From Butyrivibrio sp. YAB3001 (GTDB lineage Bacteria; Bacillota; Clostridia; Lachnospirales; Lachnospiraceae), in the NCBI RefSeq assembly GCF_900112195.1, contig NZ_FOKR01000011.1, forward strand, positions 91,120 to 155,119: a stretch of DNA of 64,000 nt. Reading direction: 5' to 3'. The translations under genes were made by a program, and so were the position numbers. Below the pieces are notes generated by a model, which saw nothing but the letters and a program-made list of their open reading frames with translations, was not told where the DNA came from and ran no database searches. Below, piece after piece: positions 43,501 through 50,925 of this stretch; positions within the stretch are counted from its first letter, which is position 1; every line of letters starts with the position of its first letter.

Positions 43501-44563
43501 ATATAAGGCTTTTTTGAAAGATGGTGCAGCTCCGGAGTTCGATCTTGTGATTATTGACGAGGCTTCTCAGCTCAAGACTATGGATGCATTTCTTCAGATG
43601 GAGTGCAGTGGAGAGAAAACAAGATTTCTATTCGTGGGCGATAATGATCAACTTCCGCCAATAATTGGAGGAAAATACAAATATAAAGAAGGTGAGAAGT
43701 ATATATACGGTTCCATCTTCAGAATGTTCCTGACAGCATTAGGCGAGGAGCATGAAGATGTTATTCATCTAAGTGACAATTTCCGCATGAATAATATATT
43801 GTGCCGATACTCTGCGGAGAAGATCTATGGCCCTGAGTACAAGGCATCTATCTCTGCTATTGCCAAGCAAAACATCAAGCTTAATAAAAAGATTGGCGAC
43901 AAGCTGATGGATTTCATGCTTGATCCCAAGTATCCACTTGTTTTTTGTAAGATAACCGGTACAAGTAGAGAGCAAAAAGAGGCAGAGGTAAGGATTGTAA
44001 GAGATCTTATCCATTCTTTGTATGATCATATCCAGAATGCTGATGGTACATTGGCAAAGGATTGTGGAAACTTCTGGAGAGAACAAAATGGTCAGGATGG
44101 AGCCTGCGGAATAATATCTCCGCATCATGAGCATATAAACAGGCTTCGTACGAGTGTTTGTGAAGATTTGGGAATAAAAAGATCTGAAGTATATATAGGA
44201 ACAGTAGATAAGCTCCAGGGAAAAGAAAGACAGGCTGTAATTGTCAGCTATGGAGTATCACAGAGCGAAAAGATAAACAATGAGAGTGAGTTCATCTTCA
44301 GCAGGAACCGTTTTAATGTGTCAATTACCAGAGGGAAGGCAAAGACTATAGTGATTTTGTCAGATGCCATAGCTGATTCCAATATCACAACCAATGTCCT
44401 TAAGACCACGGATGATGACGTGTGCAAGGGAATTGATTTTATCCATGGCTTTAGCGATTACATGATTAGAGAAGAAGAGTCTGAAGAGGCAAAAGCACTT
44501 GTTATGAAGTATATGGATGGAGATGTTGAGCTTCAGATAGTGAAGAAACGGCTTAAGAAATGA
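40514..44563 (+). CDS. Giant Dna2-like RecB nuclease plus SF1 helicase
   Basis: The 1349-residue protein has an N-terminal RecB-like nuclease (Asp161 and Lys163 in 'VIDAKNA') and a four-Cys cluster (264, 267, 273, 277) as in Fe-S nucleases. A long middle region follows, then an SF1 helicase with Walker A GPPAAGKT (888-895), Walker B 'IIDEASQ' (Asp1015), 'VGTVDKLQGKERQAVIVSYG' and 'NRFNVSITRGK'. ATG 40514 follows GGGAG. It would unwind and cut DNA. The role is probably defence or repair; known Dna2-like defence proteins suggest the former. Confidence 0.82.
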   Translation: MKQEISLRLSPSKIGQYYEKRCDKNLVSISLSEKDIENLGWSKDPDEPSAAAMAGNLWEQEICENLKSDSDVTFVEVSTSSKKKSQSIKETVKALKDLDPKKSPTYIYQACVCVTDSFRNKYLGSSEAYDFDVTFSKSMYPDFILAEYIKSKGKFRLTVIDAKNAERIKIGAELQIAFYVELLKSIIQDKGIDNCYVNEEEGIVWNKERVTHALLPHVFELRDALAEVETFFDEILSGVCETLNESNNGKDLFENLKYHVSQKCEYCSNFDSCKEFCKEKKSVRILPYITENANNKLDECIEDGILKDDSWNSVKKLLKSKDYPALTDDCNYWKYIRNDLDAYEAGLKAFWRDEKDVFPKRGSTFSFPIGQNFSLLMTAQQDVDTGRNYAYAWSLRPGKDIDLFGEGLNKNGYVDVKASPCDSEGISRYSGALVAVNNTEEEFDRIDKLFVEHIYEFLERIADYPDDKLHKLQCYVMDDYERMNIESSLFNMLENLDPELDQDLLEKVMTILFWTQGERIVTDSDEQPEECIENPVSVITTALSQLYVMPQAISYNLIHTAEYYSPDYKFTDGDDYYLGKLSNIVKGMPIVYIWESKSKKKAEKKAKQDKIDSLKKHLLKRLDIENTIVGKIQKDAREGNIVLSEWPAYYRMQKKVHEGFPEIAKLDFENRYEQLLSYHQIRSGRMKGIDNAISEGTILSLEYTGENMYTILNYENYIGRDWFSSCICEDTVSNREQILRFRDLVYNRKKTKLMSVMSVKNIHGDWDPVFYMASMDYKPEFSDEGDRGEVWFLAKSDQFKPEVGKKYLMFEVYKDFNSEKTAGGLVGLHDRLELLSPDELAGDTGYKFNKYAQKICEKYWSCDGHTFSDSQMVAFRHLFERRLTVLVGPPAAGKTDFIARSVITLSKYYQEKEGRNLKVMISAMSHSATENVLIKIKKMVGDDRIIGDKLEVYKVDSGDDPATLGQYGIDIRKSKELRTLLGNDEVSILGMTGYSAYKAFLKDGAAPEFDLVIIDEASQLKTMDAFLQMECSGEKTRFLFVGDNDQLPPIIGGKYKYKEGEKYIYGSIFRMFLTALGEEHEDVIHLSDNFRMNNILCRYSAEKIYGPEYKASISAIAKQNIKLNKKIGDKLMDFMLDPKYPLVFCKITGTSREQKEAEVRIVRDLIHSLYDHIQNADGTLAKDCGNFWREQNGQDGACGIISPHHEHINRLRTSVCEDLGIKRSEVYIGTVDKLQGKERQAVIVSYGVSQSEKINNESEFIFSRNRFNVSITRGKAKTIVILSDAIADSNITTNVLKTTDDDVCKGIDFIHGFSDYMIREEESEEAKALVMKYMDGDVELQIVKKRLKK

Positions 44564-44635
44564 TTGCCCAACAAATGGATTGATAGCTTTACTTGCTGAG
44601 AAGTATATTGACGAGTGATGAAATAGGAGACATAA

Positions 44636-44830
44636 ATGGGAATATTTGATGTTGATGAAACTAAACTCCAGGCTTTTTATCACAGAGCATGGCTTGAGTG
44701 CAACAGGGGATATGTTGATCCTAGGAAATATCCTTACCTTGATAAGGCACTCTATATCTTTGCCAGAGAGAATAATTGCACTTATGATGAGGCTTATCTA
44801 CTTGCCAAGACAGGAAAGAAGTTTTTTTGA
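44636..44830 (+). CDS. Conserved 64-residue protein, family member 1
   Basis: The protein reads as a small helical unit with 'YHRAWLECNRGYVDPRKYP' and 'NNCTYDEAYLLAKTGKKFF'. It is about two-thirds identical to the protein at 48825, so it is a real gene family of this element. Its stop overlaps the J-domain gene start in TGATG. Function unknown. Confidence 0.65.
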   Translation: MGIFDVDETKLQAFYHRAWLECNRGYVDPRKYPYLDKALYIFARENNCTYDEAYLLAKTGKKFF

Positions 44831-45930
44831 TGGGAAAAACTGATAATGCGGGCATAGTCCCGGTTATAAGTGAATATGACAAGCTTATCGAAGAAATCCT
44901 TGAGCTTGAACTTAAGCTGGCGGCTCTTGCAGAAGAGATAGATGACCTGGAAAACCACATCTGCGTTGAGCTAAGGGCAGACTATGACCAAAAGGTTGGT
45001 AACCTGGAGTATCAGGCCCAGGCATATAGGCTGGAGATAGCAAGGCTTAAGCGAGCTATTGAACTGCTGCAGGCTGCAATCAATCGCCAGGAAGCAGCCA
45101 AGTACGAGGAAGTTCAGAAGAAGGTTGAGCAGGAATATAAGCAGTATGAAGAAGACCTGAATAAAAAGGCCGAGGATATGAAGCGCGACAAGGAATATAA
45201 GGAACGTCGTGCTAAGCAGGATAAGAAGAACGAAGAACGAGCCGAGGAAGAGAGGAAAGCCAGGGAAGAAGGAAAGAATCCGAAGGGAAAGAGCTCTTCC
45301 GGTAAAGATGGTGAATCTGCTGATAAAGAGGATTCATCAAAGGATAAGGATAAAAAAGAAGACGAAAAGACTTCAGAAAAGAACAATGAGGATAGAGAAA
45401 AGGCCGAGGATGCAGGTCTTGGTAAGGACAGCGAGACCGTCCATGAAACTCCGAAGGAAGAGCTTAAGCGTCTTTACAGGATGATCATGAAGAAGCTTCA
45501 CCCTGATGCTAATCCAAATGCAACAGAGAAGGATAAAGCTCTTTTGCTAAAAGCACAGAAAGCTTATGCAGAAGGTGACCTTGAGACTCTTCGTGAGATA
45601 GCAGATCAGCTGGATGATACGGATATTACTGAGAAATACAGCGATAATCCTGATGATATAGCTAAGCTTCGTGAGCTCAGAGCTAAGCTTGCTGAAAAAG
45701 TTGAGATTCTACTGGCTCATATTGATGAAATCAAAAACAGCTTCCCTTACACAGAAAAGGACTTCCTTGCTAATGAGGATGCTGTTAAAGCAAGGCAGGA
45801 AGAGCTTGCAGAGTATAACAGGCAGTGTGCAGATAAGATTATTGAGCTTCAAGAAAAGATCCTTGAGCTCAGCAAAGTAGCAGAAAAGAACGAGAAAGAA
45901 GCCAAGAAGCGTAAAGCAAAAAAGGAGTAG
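44830..45930 (+). CDS. Coiled-coil protein with J-domain-like motif
   Basis: The 366-residue protein has an N-terminal coiled coil (about residues 10-105), a very charged low-complexity segment (about 105-205), a J-domain-like stretch with HPD at 224-226 ('LYRMIMKKLHPDANPNATEKDKALLLKAQKAYAEGD') and a C-terminal coiled coil (about 275-366). HPD stimulates DnaK ATPase, so it may target Hsp70 to a mobile-element complex. This is family knowledge applied by motif. Confidence 0.7.
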   Translation: MGKTDNAGIVPVISEYDKLIEEILELELKLAALAEEIDDLENHICVELRADYDQKVGNLEYQAQAYRLEIARLKRAIELLQAAINRQEAAKYEEVQKKVEQEYKQYEEDLNKKAEDMKRDKEYKERRAKQDKKNEERAEEERKAREEGKNPKGKSSSGKDGESADKEDSSKDKDKKEDEKTSEKNNEDREKAEDAGLGKDSETVHETPKEELKRLYRMIMKKLHPDANPNATEKDKALLLKAQKAYAEGDLETLREIADQLDDTDITEKYSDNPDDIAKLRELRAKLAEKVEILLAHIDEIKNSFPYTEKDFLANEDAVKARQEELAEYNRQCADKIIELQEKILELSKVAEKNEKEAKKRKAKKE

Positions 45931-45933
45931 CCT

Positions 45934-46356
45934 ATGGGAGAAAACAAGGAACTTGCCAATGTTCAGAGTGCAGCACTTACATCAAGCATACTCAGTAAGA
46001 ATGGCATAGATACAAGCCTTCCGTTTTCCAGGGATATCTTTTTGATGAATACAATGATCAATGGTGCTATGCATGTGAAGACCATTTACAAGCAGGCAAA
46101 GGCATTAAAGAAGGGTGACAGGCTCAAACTGCTGTTGGAGCCAAAGAATAAGTATGATGAGAAAGCTATTCTTGTTCTTGATCCTAAGGGGAAAAAGCTT
46201 GGATATATCCCCAGGGTTAAGAACGAAGTGCTCTATCATTTGATGGATGCAGGAAAGGAACTGTTCGGAATTGTTCATGGTGGTGATATAGGGGACCATC
46301 TTGACGAACGGGATTCCTGGATTGAGATTTACATTGATGTTTATATGTGTGATTAA
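45934..46356 (+). CDS. HIRAN domain protein
   Basis: The 140-residue protein contains 'GDRLKLLLEPKNKYDEKAILVLDPKGKKLGYIPRVKNEVLYHLMDAGKELF', the HIRAN pattern, which in HLTF and related proteins binds DNA ends or stalled forks. It follows the J-domain gene by three bases and lies downstream of the Dna2-like nuclease-helicase. A DNA-end sensing function is inferred. Confidence 0.8.
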   Translation: MGENKELANVQSAALTSSILSKNGIDTSLPFSRDIFLMNTMINGAMHVKTIYKQAKALKKGDRLKLLLEPKNKYDEKAILVLDPKGKKLGYIPRVKNEVLYHLMDAGKELFGIVHGGDIGDHLDERDSWIEIYIDVYMCD

Positions 46357-46460
46357 GACGACTATTGCAAAACTAAATTCCACTCTGGCCATAAGCAGGG
46401 GCTAGAAACGTGGCTAATACAGGCTTTTTGATTGTTGGGGTTACGGAATGAAACCGAAAA

Positions 46461-46475
46461 GTTACGTTTCGTAAC
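46461..46475. promoter_or_regulatory. Operator-like dyad GTTACG-TTT-CGTAAC
   Basis: A perfect 6-3-6 palindrome sits just upstream of the -35 box at 46484, with a GGTTACG half-site at 46439. It is a good candidate binding site for the Lrp-like protein encoded next. Confidence 0.55.
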
Positions 46476-46483
46476 CTTTGCTA

Positions 46484-46512
46484 TTGCCATAAATATATGT
46501 GCTCAATATAAT
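46484..46512 (+). promoter_or_regulatory. Promoter of the Lrp-like gene
   Basis: TTGCCA (46484-46489) and TATAAT (46507-46512) are separated by 17 bases. The dyad at 46461-46475 is immediately upstream. Confidence 0.65.
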
Positions 46513-46549
46513 GTGCTCATCAGAGTCGACACTGATAAGGAGCAAACGC

Positions 46550-47056
46550 ATGGATGAAAAAGATAAGCAGATTTTGAATATGATCAAAGGCGATGCCCGC
46601 AAGAGCTATCAGGAGATTGGCGATGCTCTGGGAATTTCCAGAGTGGCTGCCAAGAAGAGAATTGCAAAGCTTGAGGAAGCAGGAATCATCCGCCAGTATA
46701 ACACCTACATCAAGAGAGATGATGAGATAACGATGCTGATCGATATCATTACAACGCCCGAAGGTTTTGACAGGGTGCTGGAATATGTCGCCACAAGAAC
46801 AGTGTATGTGCGTCAGATCTATACCACTCTCAAGGAATATCATATTCATCTTGTTGCTGTATCCGATTCTCTAGAGCAAATCAATTACATGGCCAAGATA
46901 ATCAAAAAGGCCTGCATTGATGATATCGTTGAATATCATGCGCGCCAGGTCCGGGAGATTATCAAGGACGTCTACGGAGGAATTGAATATGAGCGCAGAT
47001 CAGAGCCAGACACTGTCACAGATAATCGAGCAGATAACCGGGGACAGGATTCATGA
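46550..47056 (+). CDS. Lrp/AsnC-like regulator
   Basis: The 168-residue protein has an N-terminal helix-turn-helix ('DEKDKQILNMIKGDARKSYQEIGDALGISRVAAKKRIAKLEEAGIIRQYNTYI') followed by an alpha/beta region ('ITMLIDIITTPEGFDRVLEYVATRTVYVRQIYTTLKEYHIHLVAVSD') like the RAM ligand domain. ATG 46550 follows AAGGAG. It overlaps the next gene and probably autoregulates through the adjacent dyad. Confidence 0.78.
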   Translation: MDEKDKQILNMIKGDARKSYQEIGDALGISRVAAKKRIAKLEEAGIIRQYNTYIKRDDEITMLIDIITTPEGFDRVLEYVATRTVYVRQIYTTLKEYHIHLVAVSDSLEQINYMAKIIKKACIDDIVEYHARQVREIIKDVYGGIEYERRSEPDTVTDNRADNRGQDS

Positions 47057-47366
47057 GAAAAAGGGCGGGAAGTTCTTTTTCAATATTTACCTGAATTCCA
47101 AGATGAGCGAGACGCCAATTGAGGCTTTGGACCTCGGCGTCAGAGCATATAACAGTTTGAAAAGAGCTGGATACGGAACAATCGGAGATCTAGCAGAGGC
47201 AATTGCCGGCGGAACGGAGATCAGCAAGATCAGGAACTGTGGATCTAAGAGTTGCAGAGAAATAATGGAGAAGCTCTTTTTATACCAGTACAGTGCCCTT
47301 CCACAGGAGAAAAGAGCTAAATATATCCTGGAAGTTGTTCAGATGAACGCAGCAAAGCAGAAGTAA
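46989..47366 (+). CDS. Orphan RNA polymerase alpha-CTD-like protein
   Basis: The 125-residue protein contains 'TPIEALDLGVRAYNSLKRAGYGTIGDLAEAI ... KIRNCGSKSCREIMEKL', close to the C-terminal domain of RNA polymerase alpha (helix-hairpin-helix that binds UP elements and activators). It has no N-terminal assembly domain. It overlaps the Lrp-like gene by 68 bases, so the two are made together. It could redirect transcription or decoy host regulators. Confidence 0.78.
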   Translation: MSADQSQTLSQIIEQITGDRIHEKKGGKFFFNIYLNSKMSETPIEALDLGVRAYNSLKRAGYGTIGDLAEAIAGGTEISKIRNCGSKSCREIMEKLFLYQYSALPQEKRAKYILEVVQMNAAKQK

Positions 47367-47384
47367 TAGCTAGGGAGCACAATA

Positions 47385-47663
47385 ATGACAGAAGAGCAGA
47401 AGAAAAGAATAAGGCATGTTGAACCTGGAGAATGCTGTGATTTTGATGGTTTACCAATGCATCCACATTATTACTACTATTTGACTTGTTCTGGTTTTAA
47501 TAACCTAGCAGAAATTGAAGAAAAGACTGAAGTTGAATTTATTGAAATAGTGAATAACTCGCGCTCCAGAGGAGGACGCCCATTTTTGTTAAAAAATACC
47601 GGCGAAACTATGGCGAAATATCTAAAGAAAAATGGTGTATGCTTTAGGGACCCGGAACACTAG
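47385..47663 (+). CDS. Small protein, possibly helix-hairpin-helix, unknown
   Basis: The 92-residue protein has 'YYYYLTCSGFNNLAEIEEKTEVEFIEIVNNSRSRGGRPFLLKNTGETMAKYLKKNG', a helical pattern weakly like the preceding alpha-CTD. It starts 18 bases after that gene with a GGGAG site. No firm family. Confidence 0.5.
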   Translation: MTEEQKKRIRHVEPGECCDFDGLPMHPHYYYYLTCSGFNNLAEIEEKTEVEFIEIVNNSRSRGGRPFLLKNTGETMAKYLKKNGVCFRDPEH

Positions 47664-47867
47664 GCTGGCACTGCATTTCAAAGCGGGGAGGTTTATTGCC
47701 CAGTTGAAGTATTAGGATTAAGTCACAAGGTAAAACAATAGCTCTTTTCCCAAATGGCAATTTAAAACGTGTTAAGTAACATAAAGCTATATTTATTTGA
47801 AGGAGCACAGGTTTTATCCTTAGAGTAAGATAACCGATAGTTTACGAATGATCAGGAGGATATGACC

Positions 47868-48446
47868 ATGAGAAGCAAGATTACAGGGATTATCTCAATT
47901 GCAGTAATAGTAATGATGATGATAACAACAACAGTACCTGTAGAGGCAAGAAATACAGACAAATGTAGAGAGTCAGGCTGCAATGCTGACAACACACCGA
48001 ATGGAACAGTTTTTTGTGATTACCATGCAGCACAGTATGCGAAGGAAAAAGGTTATAAAGCATGTGCAGCAAGCGGATGTTGGGGATATGCAACCACAAA
48101 CGGAAGTTATTGCAGCAAACATACTTGCAAGTACGCTAAATGTACTAGCAAAGCTACTGATGATGAAGGTTACTGTTCAACACATTCTTCTAAGAACAAG
48201 ACAAGTACCAAGTCAAGTTCCAAGAAGTCTACATATTCATCAAAGAGCAGTACATCAAAATCAAGCAGTAAGTCCAAGAGTTCATCTAGCAAGAAGAAAT
48301 ACGATCCATATGATGTGTATAGCTACAAGTCAGCACAGTCTTTTGCAGATGATAAGTACGAAGAATTCTACGATTATGAAGATGATTACGATGATGAGGA
48401 CGAAGCTTACGATGCAGCTGAGGACTATTGGAACGAGCATCACTAA
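47868..48446 (+). CDS. Secreted protein with three Cys3-His repeats
   Basis: The 192-residue protein has a signal peptide (residues 1-27), then three repeats of the form C-x3/4-C-x(7-10)-C-x2-H ('CRESGCNADNTPNGTVFCDYH', 'CAASGCWGYATTNGSYCSKH', 'CKYAKCTSKATDDEGYCSTH'), which look like small metal-binding fingers. A Ser/Lys-rich stretch and an acidic Tyr/Asp tail follow. ATG 47868 has AGGAGG eight bases upstream; ATG 47862 is too close. Not recognised as a named family. Confidence 0.65.
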   Translation: MRSKITGIISIAVIVMMMITTTVPVEARNTDKCRESGCNADNTPNGTVFCDYHAAQYAKEKGYKACAASGCWGYATTNGSYCSKHTCKYAKCTSKATDDEGYCSTHSSKNKTSTKSSSKKSTYSSKSSTSKSSSKSKSSSSKKKYDPYDVYSYKSAQSFADDKYEEFYDYEDDYDDEDEAYDAAEDYWNEHH

Positions 48447-48466
48447 GTCGACAATTATTGACACCT

Positions 48467-48499
48467 GGGGAATGGCAGAACAAAGCTATTCCCCATTTT
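48467..48499 (+). terminator. Intrinsic terminator
   Basis: GGGGAAT (48467-48473) and ATTCCCC (48488-48494) pair, with GC pairs inside, followed by ATTTT. Confidence 0.65.
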
Positions 48500-48519
48500 A
48501 AACTAAGGAGGATTTGGCA

Positions 48520-48801
48520 ATGGAAGGACCTATGGATAGATTATTTGGACATTCAGCATTTGATTTAAACCGCGATGGAAAGATTGATGGAGCAGAATGG
48601 GCTTTTATCAACGATACATTTTTTGAGGACAATAACGGTATTTCGACGGGAAGTAGCATCGATGAAGATGACGACGTTTTAGATGAGATCGAAATGGCAG
48701 GCCTCGACAGAGATGAGCTAGAGTTCATGGATGAAGATGAACGCAGATCAGCCCTCGAGGATGCGGGTCTCGATCCTGATGATTTTGACGATGAGTTTTG
48801 A
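48520..48801 (+). CDS. EF-hand-like acidic small protein
   Basis: The 93-residue protein has one canonical calcium-binding loop, 'DLNRDGKIDGAEW', followed by a very acidic C-terminal region (DEDDDVLDEIEMAGLDRDELEFMDEDE). ATG 48520 follows AAGGAGG. It has no signal peptide. It is paralogous to the N-terminal part of the protein at 49043. Function unknown. Confidence 0.7.
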   Translation: MEGPMDRLFGHSAFDLNRDGKIDGAEWAFINDTFFEDNNGISTGSSIDEDDDVLDEIEMAGLDRDELEFMDEDERRSALEDAGLDPDDFDDEF

Positions 48802-48824
48802 TTTCGGATAAAGAGGTAATCACT

Positions 48825-49019
48825 ATGGGATTATTAGATGTAAATGAAGACAGAATAAAGGCTTTATATAAAAGAGCATGGTATGAATGTGACAGAGGAT
48901 ACGTGGATCCACGCAAATACCCGGATCTTGACAGTGCTTTATACCAGTTTGCTATGGAGAATAAGTGTACTTATGACGAGGCGTATATCCTGGCTAAGAC
49001 AGGAAAGAGAATGTTTTGA
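48825..49019 (+). CDS. Conserved 64-residue protein, family member 2
   Basis: This homolog of the protein at 44636 shares 'RGYVDPRKYP' and 'CTYDEAY.LAKTGK'. ATG 48825 follows AAAGAGGT. It lies between two EF-hand genes. No function is recognised; invariance of the DPRKYP segment suggests a binding surface. Confidence 0.65.
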   Translation: MGLLDVNEDRIKALYKRAWYECDRGYVDPRKYPDLDSALYQFAMENKCTYDEAYILAKTGKRMF

Positions 49020-49042
49020 TTTCCAGGGAAAGTGAGGGAGCT

Positions 49043-49408
49043 ATGGCATACGATAATTTCGAAAACACTCCTTTTGATTTGAACCATGATGGACATATAG
49101 ATACTAATGAGGCTGCTTACATTTACGATACATTCTATAAGGAACAGGATGAGGGTGGCATCGTTGATGTTGATGAAGATGATGACATTGGTGGTGGAGG
49201 CTGGTACCCTACAGCTGAAGAACGCAGGAAAATGAATGCTGACATGGAGAAGCTTCGCAGAGATGTCCAGGCTGAAAAGTCATCACACATACTGATCACT
49301 ATAGTTGTGATTGCTGCGATATGGCTATTTGTCGGGAACAATATCATAGGAGCATTGGTGTTGTTTGGATTATACATACTGGGAAGTATGTTTGATTTCT
49401 GGAGATAA
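49043..49408 (+). CDS. EF-hand-like protein with C-terminal membrane helices
   Basis: The 121-residue protein has one EF-hand loop 'DLNHDGHIDTNEA', an acidic Gly-rich spacer, a coiled-coil-like helix ('EERRKMNADMEKLRRDVQAEKSS') and two C-terminal membrane segments (about residues 83-100 and 102-118). ATG 49043 follows GAGGGAG. It is related to the protein at 48520 in its first 35 residues. Confidence 0.65.
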   Translation: MAYDNFENTPFDLNHDGHIDTNEAAYIYDTFYKEQDEGGIVDVDEDDDIGGGGWYPTAEERRKMNADMEKLRRDVQAEKSSHILITIVVIAAIWLFVGNNIIGALVLFGLYILGSMFDFWR

Positions 49409-49412
49409 TCTA

Positions 49413-50651
49413 ATGAAAAGGTTTTATAAGTGTTTGGCAGTTTTATGTTGCCCATTTCTTTTATCTGCCTGCGGAAGACAATTACCAGAGGAATCTGCTA
49501 AAGATGCTTTTGAAGATGCGGCTTCGGTAGAGGATTCAAGTGATTCAGATTCTGAGATCAGTTCTGCTGTGGATGCTTCTGTTGCTCAGTCGAGTGAGGA
49601 AGCGTCAACAGAATCTTCTGACGAGCTGTCTACAAATAGTATTCCTAAGTGGAGCAAAGCATACGCGGAGTATCTGAGAACTGGTGCAGAATACATTTCT
49701 TTCGCTGATTGCGGAAGTGAGGTCACATATACTCTGATTTATTTGGACGATGATGATATTCCTGAACTATTCATCGATACGGGAATAGAAGCCAGTGGTC
49801 AGATGGTTATTACATACTTTGATGGCAAGGTTGTAGATCAGTATCTTTCAAGAATAGGATCACAGTACATTGAAAAGAGTGGGTTAATTTATACGGACAC
49901 TGGACATATGGATTATTATCCAATCAGTATCATGAAGTTGGAAAACGGCGTATTCACAGAAATAGCTTCAGGCATCAGATATGTTTCTGAAGAAGATTTC
50001 AAAAAGATGGGTGAAGACGAGAATTATCCATATACTTTGACTTATGAGTGGGGCGATAAAACTGTAACCGAGGAAGAGTTCAATGCTCATGTCGCAGAAT
50101 ATTATGATGTGGATAAGGGAAAATATCCGGATAATTACTATTCTTACGACGAGTTCCTATATTTGCTGGAAAATGGAAAGTGGTTTTCTGCAGATCATAA
50201 GTATGAATTATTAGTACAGGATTGTTCTTGGAGTGAAGCACAGAAGATCTGTCTTGAGAAAGGGGGATACTTAGCTACAGTCACTTGTACAGATGAGGCA
50301 AAGGTCATATCTGAGCTGATAAAGAAAGAAGGATACACTAATAAGGCATTTTTTGTTGGTTATAGATCCTGTGAATGGATTGGAGATACTTTCTGCAGCT
50401 TCAGGTGGATTAATCAAGATGGTTCTTATCAGGAAATAATGCCAAGTATGTATGACTTTTGGGACTATCATTCCCCAGGGTATGACTACTCTAAGAATGA
50501 GTGGTCATTTGAAGGCGGAGAACAAGAAGTGGGACTAGCCAAGTATTTTGAAGAAGATGGTATGATTTACATCTTTGATGCCCCGGATAAGATATTAAGT
50601 GTGTCACCTGAATATGCAGGTAAGATAGGATTTATATGTGAGTATGATTGA
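49413..50651 (+). CDS. Lipoprotein with C-type lectin-like domain
   Basis: The 412-residue protein has a lipoprotein signal with lipobox LSAC (Cys about residue 20), a Ser/Glu-rich linker, a beta-rich domain (about 75-270) and a C-terminal C-type-lectin-like domain: 'HKYELLVQDCSWSEAQKICLEKGGYLATVTCTDEAKVISELIK' with 'FRWINQDGSY' and a closing Cys ('GFICEYD'). It would bind carbohydrate or protein at the surface. ATG 49413. Confidence 0.78.
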   Translation: MKRFYKCLAVLCCPFLLSACGRQLPEESAKDAFEDAASVEDSSDSDSEISSAVDASVAQSSEEASTESSDELSTNSIPKWSKAYAEYLRTGAEYISFADCGSEVTYTLIYLDDDDIPELFIDTGIEASGQMVITYFDGKVVDQYLSRIGSQYIEKSGLIYTDTGHMDYYPISIMKLENGVFTEIASGIRYVSEEDFKKMGEDENYPYTLTYEWGDKTVTEEEFNAHVAEYYDVDKGKYPDNYYSYDEFLYLLENGKWFSADHKYELLVQDCSWSEAQKICLEKGGYLATVTCTDEAKVISELIKKEGYTNKAFFVGYRSCEWIGDTFCSFRWINQDGSYQEIMPSMYDFWDYHSPGYDYSKNEWSFEGGEQEVGLAKYFEEDGMIYIFDAPDKILSVSPEYAGKIGFICEYD

Positions 50652-50673
50652 GTTTCGGATGTCATAAACGCAG

Positions 50674-50716
50674 AACGAGGAGCGATCCAAGACTATGGAG
50701 GCCCCTCGTTTTCTTA
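50674..50716 (+). terminator. Intrinsic terminator
   Basis: AACGAGG (50674-50680) and CCTCGTT (50704-50710) flank a loop of 23 bases and are followed by TTCTT. It ends the lipoprotein gene. Confidence 0.5.
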
Positions 50717-50925
50717 TGATATGCAGGAGACTCTCGCTCCTACATGGAGTGGTTTTATTGTACCATGACTGTATTGAAATATTTATTAACATGGCATTAA
50801 ATTATTGAAATTCTACAAGAGATATACCTCGGAATATTTTGAAAATTGGGAGTAGAAATGCCTGTTTTACAAAGATTATATTTATGTTGTTGTTCTCGAG
50901 AACACACAGATGGAGGGGAATAAGT

